A DNA stretch of 6,960 bases, taken from positions 1 to 6,960 of the forward strand of contig JAQUAC010000118.1 in assembly GCA_028687415.1 (NCBI GenBank), given 5' to 3'. The position numbers and the translations under genes were made by a program. A model generated the notes under the pieces. That model did no database searches. It was given only the letters and a program-made list of their open reading frames with translations, and had not been told where the DNA came from. Source of the stretch: Acidocella sp. (GTDB lineage: Bacteria > Pseudomonadota > Alphaproteobacteria > Acetobacterales > Acetobacteraceae). Positions 1-5,814 of this stretch are shown here, piece after piece. Each line of letters begins with the position of its first letter. Positions within the stretch are counted from its first letter, which is position 1.

Positions 1-351
1 GTGGACCAGCACATCGTCGCGGGCATTGGCAATATCTACGCCAGCGAGGAACTGTTCCGCGCAGGTATCAGCCCCACCCGCGCGGCGGGGCGCATCTCCC
101 GCCCGCGCATCGAGGCCCTGGTGAAAGCCATACGCGAGACGCTGCTGGAGGCCATCGCCGCAGGCGGGTCGTCCTTGCGCGACTATGTGCAGCCCAGCGG
201 GGAGCTGGGCTATTTCCAGCATGCCTGGAAGGTCTATGGCCGGGCGGGCCAGCCCTGCGAACGCTGCCCCGGCAAGCCCGCCTGCGATGGCATAAAAACC
301 ATCATCCAGTCAGGCCGCACCACGTTCTACTGCTCCCGGACGCAGCGTTAA
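1..351 (+). CDS. mutM: Formamidopyrimidine-DNA glycosylase (Fpg/MutM), C-terminal 116 residues, 5' end outside window
   Basis: Fpg is a bifunctional base-excision repair enzyme that removes 8-oxoguanine and ring-opened purines and nicks the strand at the abasic site. Seen here: the helix-two-turn-helix DNA-binding domain, with the family signature DQHIVAGIGNIYASE at residues 2-16 of the visible part, then the QPSGELGYF loop region (64-72) and a C-terminal zinc-finger region (86-116) with the phosphate-contacting arginine of SGRTTFYC at 106. The N-terminal catalytic Pro-Glu and the first beta-sandwich domain lie upstream of the window. The GTG at position 1 is therefore an internal valine, not a start. 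Odd: the zinc finger has Cys at 86, 89, 95 and 111, but Thr114 stands where the family normally has its fourth cysteine (CxxC ending). The stop codon overlaps that of the convergent cyclase gene. Identity is very secure; the altered finger is discussed in the findings. Confidence 0.95.
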   Translation: MDQHIVAGIGNIYASEELFRAGISPTRAAGRISRPRIEALVKAIRETLLEAIAAGGSSLRDYVQPSGELGYFQHAWKVYGRAGQPCERCPGKPACDGIKTIIQSGRTTFYCSRTQR

Positions 352-1454
352 GGCGTCGCCGACCCGGCGGGGGAGGCCTCGTTGAGCTTGCCCATAAGCA
401 CCTTATTCCGCCCGCTGGCCTTTGCCCGGTACAATCCGTTATCCGCCGCCTGCACCAGTGCCCGCGCCCCCGCCTCCGGGTCCAGCCGCGACACGCCGAT
501 GCTGATGGTAAATTTCCGGTGCGGAAACTCAGAGGCCGCCACCAGCCCGCGCACACGCTCCGCGACTACGATGGCATCGGATAGATCGGTCGAGGGGAGG
601 ATGATGACGAATTCCTCCCCGCCATAGCGGGCCAGGAAATCATAGGGCCGCAGGCTGGACATCAGCGCCCGTGCCAAGGATTGGAGCGCCGAATCCCCCG
701 CCGGGTGACCGAAATTATCATTATATTGCTTGAAGTTATCAACATCGACGAGCAGCAGCGAGAGCGGCGCCCCGGTGCGCTTGGCGCGCGCGACTTCTTC
801 CACCAGCTTCTGGTCATAGGCGCGGCGGTTGGGGATTCCGGTCAGTGCGTCGGTCACGTTCTGCTGGCCGAGCCTGGCGTTGGCCTTGGAGAGCCCGACT
901 AGCGTGCGCCGCATTTCCAGCAGCTCCATCACCTGGCCCGCGAGCGTTTCCAGCGCCATGCATTGCTCTGGCGAGAGTTGGCGTGCGCGCCGGTCCATTA
1001 CCGCCAAGCTTCCCAGCATGGCCCCGGCCGGGGCGTAGAGCGGCACCGCGGCAAAGAAGCGCAGCTTAGGTCCGCTCTGCACCGGCGCATAACCGGCGAA
1101 GCGCTTATCCGTGGTTATGTCCGGCACCTGCAATACCTGCCCCGGAAGGTGCATCTGCCCCTCAAGCGCGCCCGGGCGTGGTAGTTCAAGCATTTTCTCC
1201 GCATAGGCCCCGGCGCTGTAGCGCGCCTTCACCCATTGGCGGTCGCCCTCGAAAAATGAGATCAGCGCCACCGGCGCGCCGCAGATATAGGCGGCCAGCC
1301 GGGCGATGTCGTTGTAGGATTTCTCCGGGACACTATCGAGGATCTCGTAGCTTTCCAGAGTTTGCCGCCGCGCGTTTTCCTCTTCGTCTCGGAGTAGACC
1401 GGCGGCGAGGACACCATCAGGCACGGCATGCCGAAATTCCAATATTTCGTTCAC
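348..1454 (-). CDS. GAF-GGDEF diguanylate cyclase, 368 aa
   Basis: Probable cytosolic diguanylate cyclase making the second messenger c-di-GMP from two GTP. A GAF sensor domain spans about residues 36-182 (YEILDSVPE at 36-44, RQWVKARYS at 72-80, PDITTDKRFA at 111-120). A short helical linker (about 180-198) leads into a GGDEF domain at about 199-355. The active site is GGEEF at 278-282, with the metal-binding DVDNFK at 237-242. The product-inhibition I-site RPYD is at 269-272, exactly five residues before GGEEF, so both catalysis and feedback inhibition look intact. No membrane segment or signal peptide is seen. The FCAH-type motif common in this GAF subgroup is not recognisable around residues 92-103, so the ligand is unclear. 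The start is GTG; the better-placed ATG at 1462 runs into a stop after three codons. It may be read through from the upstream operon or driven from the AT-rich gap. It converges on mutM. Confidence 0.93.
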   Translation of the reverse strand: MNEILEFRHAVPDGVLAAGLLRDEEENARRQTLESYEILDSVPEKSYNDIARLAAYICGAPVALISFFEGDRQWVKARYSAGAYAEKMLELPRPGALEGQMHLPGQVLQVPDITTDKRFAGYAPVQSGPKLRFFAAVPLYAPAGAMLGSLAVMDRRARQLSPEQCMALETLAGQVMELLEMRRTLVGLSKANARLGQQNVTDALTGIPNRRAYDQKLVEEVARAKRTGAPLSLLLVDVDNFKQYNDNFGHPAGDSALQSLARALMSSLRPYDFLARYGGEEFVIILPSTDLSDAIVVAERVRGLVAASEFPHRKFTISIGVSRLDPEAGARALVQAADNGLYRAKASGRNKVLMGKLNEASPAGSATP

Positions 1455-1474
1455 GGCACCATTAATCCTTTCCT
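1451..1474 (-). promoter_or_regulatory. Translation initiation region of the cyclase gene with a three-codon leader frame
   Basis: On the minus strand a strong Shine-Dalgarno-like AGGAAAGG (1474-1467) lies 4 bases before an ATG at 1462. That ATG opens a frame of only three codons (Met-Val-Pro) ending in TGA at 1453-1451. The TGA overlaps the cyclase GTG start (1454-1452) as GTGA. The Shine-Dalgarno lies 12 bases from the GTG, which is rather far. Either the GTG is used directly, or it is reached by re-initiation after the mini-frame. The sequence is seen directly; the coupling is inferred. Confidence 0.35.
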
Positions 1475-1554
1475 AAATATGGTTTACCTTAGATGGAAAA
1501 AGATTAATTATCCGTAAAAATCGGTTCGGCTCCGGTACTATTTACAGAAAATCC
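1455..1554. promoter_or_regulatory. AT-rich intergenic gap, likely holding the cyclase promoter
   Basis: This 100-base gap lies between the end of the glycosyltransferase gene and the start of the cyclase gene, both on the minus strand. It is clearly richer in A and T than the surrounding coding DNA, as expected for a promoter region. On the minus strand a TTTACG (1520-1515) could be a -35 element, but no good -10 follows at standard spacing, so no exact promoter is called. A GATAAT lies just after it, without a matching -35. No convincing hairpin plus T-run terminator for the upstream operon was found; CGGAGCCGAACCG followed by ATTTTT (minus strand) gives only a three-pair stem. Confidence 0.35.
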
Positions 1555-2460
1555 TTAAATCGATTCCGCGAAATACTTAATGTTCATAAACTTAGAATCG
1601 CCGGATGGTTGGTTTCCCCGCCGCCACACCGTCAGCGCCGAGGCCAGCCGGGCGAAGCTGATCGCCCATTCTAGATCGATTCCTTGCAGGAAATCGCCCA
1701 TATACCGGCTCCAGGCGAGGTAAGGCTCGATCCGCGCCGCCAGCATTTTTTCGTAGAATTGCAGCACCTCATCCTTCACGGCAAAGCCGCCGCGCGCCAG
1801 CTTTTCGAGCTGCGCGGGCTTGGGGCCGTGCCAGTGCAGCAGCACGGCGTTGGAGTCGAATTCCCAGTAGGGCTTGTAATTGCAACCCAGGGCCAGGCGC
1901 TCCCAATGGCCGCGATACGCCTCGTTCAACGCGTACTGGTCGTCATAGCGCTCATAGCCGGGGCTGCCGATGCGCCGCCGGACCAAATCCTCCAGCGCCG
2001 GATAGGTGGCCTGCATTGCTGGCACATGCAGCAGCATCACGCCGGAATTGAAGTAGTTCCAGTTCTCTGGCAGCATCTCCGCCGCCGCCGCGAATACCGC
2101 GGGGCGCAGGCTCTCCCAATTGAAGCGGCGCAGGAAGATCACGTCGCAATCGGTATAGAGCACATATTCGCGTTCGGTCTCGATTTGCGGAATCGCCAGG
2201 CGTAGCCAGTGCCCGATGGTCAGCGGCCGGTATGTGCCCGCCGCTTGTGCCACCTCCACCGCGTCCCAGAATCCGGGCCGCGTTTCAATAATGCGCACAC
2301 CGTGCCGCTCCATCCAGGCGCAGAACTCCCCCCGCGCGCCGTGATACAGCATCACCGGCTCCAGCCCGCCCACAGCCCGCGCGCTCAGCACCGCCAGCTT
2401 GGCGAGCGCGCCGGTCTCCCCTCGCGCCCCGCCTTCATCGATGCCAAAATACCAGCGCAT
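1555..2460 (-). CDS. GT8-like glycosyltransferase, 301 aa
   Basis: Probable cytosolic, metal-dependent sugar transferase with a nucleotide-diphospho-sugar (GT-A) fold, resembling glycosyltransferase family 8. Visible motifs in order: an N-terminal strand MRWYFGID (1-8), the DxD metal/nucleotide-sugar motif as YTDCDVIFL at 102-110 (Asp104, Asp106), NYFNSGVMLL (135-144), YDDQYALNE (172-180) and HWHGPKP (209-215), which matches the conserved His-x-x-Gly-x-Lys-Pro end of the GT8 core. No signal peptide or membrane span is seen. The sugar and acceptor cannot be told from the sequence; a lipopolysaccharide, capsule or exopolysaccharide role is plausible for the family. The ATG overlaps the bcp stop as TGATG and no clear Shine-Dalgarno precedes it, so translation probably depends on re-initiation after bcp. 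The last dozen or so codons turn AT-rich and run into the AT-rich gap. Family assignment is good; biological role is open. Confidence 0.82.
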   Translation of the reverse strand: MRWYFGIDEGGARGETGALAKLAVLSARAVGGLEPVMLYHGARGEFCAWMERHGVRIIETRPGFWDAVEVAQAAGTYRPLTIGHWLRLAIPQIETEREYVLYTDCDVIFLRRFNWESLRPAVFAAAAEMLPENWNYFNSGVMLLHVPAMQATYPALEDLVRRRIGSPGYERYDDQYALNEAYRGHWERLALGCNYKPYWEFDSNAVLLHWHGPKPAQLEKLARGGFAVKDEVLQFYEKMLAARIEPYLAWSRYMGDFLQGIDLEWAISFARLASALTVWRRGNQPSGDSKFMNIKYFAESI

Positions 2461-2927
2461 CAGCCCAGGCTTCGCACGGCCTTCAGCACATCCTCCGCAT
2501 GGCCCGCCACCTTCACTTTCGGCCAGTGTTTTGCCACCTTGCCCTTGGCATCCACCAGCACGGTCGAGCGCTCAATGCCCATGTACTTCTTTCCGTACAT
2601 CGACTTCTCCTGCCACGCGCCATAGGCGTCGATCACCTTCACCTCAGGGTCGGAGGCGAGGGGAAAGGCGAGGCTGTATTTCTCCGCGAATTTTTCCAGT
2701 GCCTTCATGCTGTCCTTGGAAACACCAATGACCGTCACATCAAGTTTGGAGAAATCCGGCAGCGACTCCTGAAACGCGCAGGCCTCCTTGGTGCAGCCCG
2801 GCGTGTCCGCGCGGGGATAAAAATACAGAACGAACGGCTTGCCCTTCAGGCTGGCCAGGGAGACCGTGCGCCCTCCGGTCGCGGGCATCGAAAAATCCGG
2901 GGCGTCCTGCCCTTCCGTAAGACTCAT
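2460..2927 (-). CDS. bcp: Thioredoxin-dependent peroxiredoxin, Bcp/PrxQ family, 155 aa
   Basis: Cytosolic thiol peroxidase that reduces hydrogen peroxide and organic hydroperoxides at the expense of thioredoxin. The core motif YPRADTPGCTKEAC carries the peroxidatic Cys45 and the resolving Cys50, four residues apart as in atypical two-cysteine Bcp proteins such as that of E. coli. The active-site threonine is Thr42 (DTPGC) and the conserved arginine is Arg120 in GIERSTVLVD. The length of 155 is normal for the family. Start choice: ATG at 2927 gives the standard N-terminus MSLTEGQDAPDF and has AAGGA eight bases upstream; the longer frame from 2987 adds 20 basic residues that come from overlap with glnE. 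The ATG overlaps the glnE stop as ATGA, and its own stop overlaps the next start as TGATG, so it sits in the middle of a coupled operon. No oxidative-stress operator is evident. Confidence 0.96.
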   Translation of the reverse strand: MSLTEGQDAPDFSMPATGGRTVSLASLKGKPFVLYFYPRADTPGCTKEACAFQESLPDFSKLDVTVIGVSKDSMKALEKFAEKYSLAFPLASDPEVKVIDAYGAWQEKSMYGKKYMGIERSTVLVDAKGKVAKHWPKVKVAGHAEDVLKAVRSLG

Positions 2928-5776
2928 GTGTGCTTTCCTTCTTTGATGATGCGGTCGAAACAATCGCGCGCGGCCGCGCCGGTCCACGCCATCTCCTGGC
3001 GCAAAGCGGCGAGGTCCTGCGTATTTGTGGCGCGTAGCAGCGGCGCCAGCATGGCGGCGGACGGGGTCTCGGCGCGGTCAGAGAGTCCGGTGATGCGGTT
3101 GATGCCCTGTATGGTGCGCCAGAAGCGGTCGGCCCGGATCAGCGTTTCCGCATCCCGTCCCGCGAGCATCCCGGCTTGCGCCAGCCCGCGCAAAGCCGCC
3201 ACGGTGTTGGGCTGAAACAGCTCCGGCAGCGCCGGGCCATGGATCAGCTGTAGCGCCTGGGCCACGAACACAACTTCCATCATGCCGCCCGGCAGGGCCT
3301 TCACGTCGAACGGCCCGCGCGGCGGCATCTCGGTGGCCAGGCGGTCACGCATGGCCACCGTGTCGGCACGGATTTTCTCGGGAATGTCCTCGCGCAGCAG
3401 TGCCGCCAGAATCGCCTGCCGCACTTTCGCGCTGAAGCCCGGTGTCGCCGCCAGCACCCGTGCGCGCGTCAGCGCCAGCCGCTCCCAGGTCCAGGACTCA
3501 GTTTCATGATAGTGCCTGAACGAGGCGAGCGATACCGCCACCGGACCATGATTGCCGGAAGGGCGCAGCCGCATGTCAGTATGGTAGAGCGGTCCCTCCG
3601 GCCCCTGCGCCGTCAGCGCCGCGGTAAAGGCGTGGCTCAGCCGCACGAAATATTGCGTGGGCGCGATCTCCGCCGGGGCGTGGTCATAGATCAGCATCAA
3701 ATCCAGGTCCGAGCCCGCCAGCATCTCGCCCGCCCCGGCCTTGCCCAGCGCCACCACGGCAAAGGCGCCGCCCTTCACCCGGCCATAGCGCGCCCGGTGC
3801 GCCGCCAGCACGCGCGGCAGCAGCAAAGAGAGTGCGGATTCCGCCAGCGCGCTGCGCAGGGCGCCCGCCTTGTCTGCGTCCATCCGCCCCTCCAGCGTGG
3901 CAACCGAGAGGTGAAACTCCTCCCGCCGCACGAAGCGCCGCGTGATGGCGATGGCCTGTTCCAGATCCCCGGCTTCCGCGAGCTGGCGGCGCAGCACCGG
4001 GCGGGGGGCGGTGAAACGGGCATTGGGGGAGAGCAGGGCCTCCAGCGCTTGCGCGTCCTGTGCCAGATGCTCCGCCAGCGCCGGGGCCGCGCCCAGCACG
4101 GCGGCCAGACGGCGCAGCAGCGCCGGGTTGCGCTTGAACAGCGAGAGCAGTTGCACCCCGGCACGCTGGCGGGAGAGCAGTGTATCGAAATGCGCGAAGG
4201 CCTTATCCGGCTCCGGCTGCTGCCCCAGCACGGCCAGCAGATGTGGCGTCAGCCCCTCCAGCAGCTCCCGCGCCCGCTCGGCCCGCAGCGCCGGCAGCCG
4301 CCCGCTCGACCATTCCCGCAGCCGCTCGGCGATATGCCGGTCATCGGTAAACCCCAGCTCGTGCAATTGCTCGGTGAAGGCGGCGGGCGGCGGGCCTTCC
4401 ACACCGGGGTCCAGCGCCGGGCGCTCAACCTCTGTTCCGGCATCGAAGAATGACAGGAAATGCCGGTGCACCCGCGCAAGCAGCGCCGGAAATTCCCGGC
4501 GGAAATGCGAATCGCCCAGAAATACAATGAACGCATCCAGCGCCGCCTCGCCGTTGGGCAAAGCGTGGGTCTGCCTGTCCGCCACCATTTGCAGCCGATG
4601 CTCCACGCGCCTTAGCTGCCGGTAATCCGCCGCCAACTCGCGCGCATCCGCCTCGGGCAAATGCCCCGTTCTGGCCATGGCGGCTAGCGCCTGCAACGTG
4701 GCGGGAATGCGCAAGGCCGGGTCCTGCCCGCCCCACACCAGCCCCAGCGTCTGCACGATGAACTCGATCTCGCGGATGCCGCCTCGCCCCAGCTTCACAT
4801 CCAGCCCTTGCAGCCCCTGCGCGCCGTTCTGCGCGTCGATCTGCCGCTTCATCTCGTGAATATCCGCGACCGCCGCGAAATCCAGGTATTTGCGCCAGAT
4901 AAAAGGCTTGATCGCAGCCAAAAACTGCTCGCCCAGGGCAATATCCCCGGCCACGGGCCGGGCTTTGGAGAAGGCAGCGCGCTCCCAGGTGCGGCCATGG
5001 CTCTCGTAATAGGCAAGGGCGGTGGGCAGCGCCACCACGGGCGGGGTGGCGGAGGGGTCGGGCCGCAGCCGCAGATCCACGCGGAACACATAGCCCTCCT
5101 CGTCCCGTGCCGAGAGCAGAGTGGTCAAATCCCGCGCCAGCCGCGCCATCATGCCGCGCGAATCCTCCGGGTAGGGGGCGGCGTCCGGGTCGTAGAGCAA
5201 CACGAGGTCAATATCCGAGGAGTAGTTCAGCTCTCTTGCCCCGAGCTTGCCCAAGGCCAGCGCCGTGAAGCCGCTCTGGCGCGAGGGTGTTTCGGGGAAG
5301 GGCAGGGTAATCTGGCCTTCCTCATGCAGCTCGAACAGCAAATGCTCCACGCAGGCGCGCAACGCCACTTCCGCCAGCTCCGAGAGCGCGCCGGTAATCC
5401 GCTCAAGCGGCCACAATCCGCCGATATCGGCGATGGCGATGGCGAGTGCCGCCTGCCGCTTTACCCGCCGCAGCGCCGTACTCAGCTCCCGCCGTGTCAG
5501 TGCTGGCGGCAGGGCGCGCAGCCCGTCCAGCAGCGCCGCCACATGCGCCTCCGGCCCCGCCGCCATGCAGGCGAGCAACGCCACGGAGTCGCGGCACGCC
5601 AGCTCGGCCAGGTACGGCGCATTGCCGCCCAGGGCTTCCAGTAGCGCCACCCCCTCCGGCGTTGCCGCGAAGGCCCATTCCGCTGTTCCCAGGGCGGAAA
5701 AATCCGCGAGCAGCCGCGTGGCGGCCTGTTGGTTGGCGGGTTTGGGGAACATCGGCTTGTGGGAAGGGCTATGCAT
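2924..5776 (-). CDS. glnE: Bifunctional glutamine synthetase adenylyltransferase/adenylyl-removing enzyme, 950 aa
   Basis: GlnE adds AMP to a tyrosine of glutamine synthetase when nitrogen is plentiful and removes it when nitrogen is scarce, responding to PII protein and glutamine in the cytosol. Two nucleotidyltransferase lobes are visible. The N-terminal adenylyl-removing lobe has GKLGARELNYSSDIDL at 176-191 (Asp188, Asp190) and the third acidic residue in FRVDLRLRP (Asp234). The C-terminal adenylyl-transferring lobe has GKAGAGEMLAGSDLDL at 678-693 (Asp690, Asp692) and YHTDMRLRP (Asp734). Each lobe is followed by its helical domain motif: LGRGGIREIEF (329-339) and LPGGMMEVVF (828-837). Both active sites therefore look intact and the length matches the family (about 950). 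In the second helical motif Val836 replaces the usual glutamate. The start is uncertain: neither ATG 5776 nor the ATG at 5752 has a clear Shine-Dalgarno. First gene of the glnE-bcp-transferase operon, divergent from the DUF3971 gene. Confidence 0.95.
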   Translation of the reverse strand: MHSPSHKPMFPKPANQQAATRLLADFSALGTAEWAFAATPEGVALLEALGGNAPYLAELACRDSVALLACMAAGPEAHVAALLDGLRALPPALTRRELSTALRRVKRQAALAIAIADIGGLWPLERITGALSELAEVALRACVEHLLFELHEEGQITLPFPETPSRQSGFTALALGKLGARELNYSSDIDLVLLYDPDAAPYPEDSRGMMARLARDLTTLLSARDEEGYVFRVDLRLRPDPSATPPVVALPTALAYYESHGRTWERAAFSKARPVAGDIALGEQFLAAIKPFIWRKYLDFAAVADIHEMKRQIDAQNGAQGLQGLDVKLGRGGIREIEFIVQTLGLVWGGQDPALRIPATLQALAAMARTGHLPEADARELAADYRQLRRVEHRLQMVADRQTHALPNGEAALDAFIVFLGDSHFRREFPALLARVHRHFLSFFDAGTEVERPALDPGVEGPPPAAFTEQLHELGFTDDRHIAERLREWSSGRLPALRAERARELLEGLTPHLLAVLGQQPEPDKAFAHFDTLLSRQRAGVQLLSLFKRNPALLRRLAAVLGAAPALAEHLAQDAQALEALLSPNARFTAPRPVLRRQLAEAGDLEQAIAITRRFVRREEFHLSVATLEGRMDADKAGALRSALAESALSLLLPRVLAAHRARYGRVKGGAFAVVALGKAGAGEMLAGSDLDLMLIYDHAPAEIAPTQYFVRLSHAFTAALTAQGPEGPLYHTDMRLRPSGNHGPVAVSLASFRHYHETESWTWERLALTRARVLAATPGFSAKVRQAILAALLREDIPEKIRADTVAMRDRLATEMPPRGPFDVKALPGGMMEVVFVAQALQLIHGPALPELFQPNTVAALRGLAQAGMLAGRDAETLIRADRFWRTIQGINRITGLSDRAETPSAAMLAPLLRATNTQDLAALRQEMAWTGAAARDCFDRIIKEGKHT
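2936..2940 (-). promoter_or_regulatory. Ribosome binding site of bcp
   Basis: AAGGA on the minus strand ends eight bases before the ATG at 2927. It lies inside the last codons of glnE. It supports the 155-residue start of bcp over the longer frame from 2987, and means bcp can be initiated independently as well as by coupling to glnE. Confidence 0.6.
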
Positions 5777-5814
5777 CTGGCAAGCACAACATGATGAAGC
5801 TGCGTTTTGGTCAA
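5777..5814 (-). promoter_or_regulatory. Candidate glnE promoter inside the start of the divergent gene
   Basis: On the minus strand TTGACC (5814-5809) matches the sigma-70 -35 consensus at five of six bases. Exactly 17 bases on is TGTTGT (5791-5786), only a three-of-six match to a -10. If real, transcription would start about three bases before the glnE ATG, giving a nearly leaderless message, which would fit the missing Shine-Dalgarno. The -10 is weak, so this is a suggestion only. Confidence 0.2.

Noticed and set aside
1..3. GTG at the first base as a start of a small protein
   Set aside because: It is the internal valine before the conserved DQHIVAGIGNIYASE segment of Fpg; the true start is upstream of the window.
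339..369. Possible terminator hairpins at the mutM/cyclase junction
   Set aside because: GACGC/GCGTC (339-343 with 353-357) and CGCCG/CGGCG (357-361 with 365-369) form only five-pair stems, cannot form together, and neither is followed by a T-run on either strand.
2928..2987. Upstream 20-residue extension of bcp starting at 2987
   Set aside because: The added residues are basic and lie in the glnE reading region; the family N-terminus and a good Shine-Dalgarno both support ATG 2927.
3506..4453. Long plus-strand frame of 315 codons opposite glnE
   Set aside because: Composition rich in Arg, Gln and His with no recognisable domain; it is the antisense shadow of a secure glnE frame in GC-rich DNA.
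4808..5644. Plus-strand frame of 278 codons opposite the N-terminal half of glnE
   Set aside because: Same reason: low-complexity shadow translation with no motif, covering the adenylyl-removing lobe whose catalytic residues are intact on the other strand.
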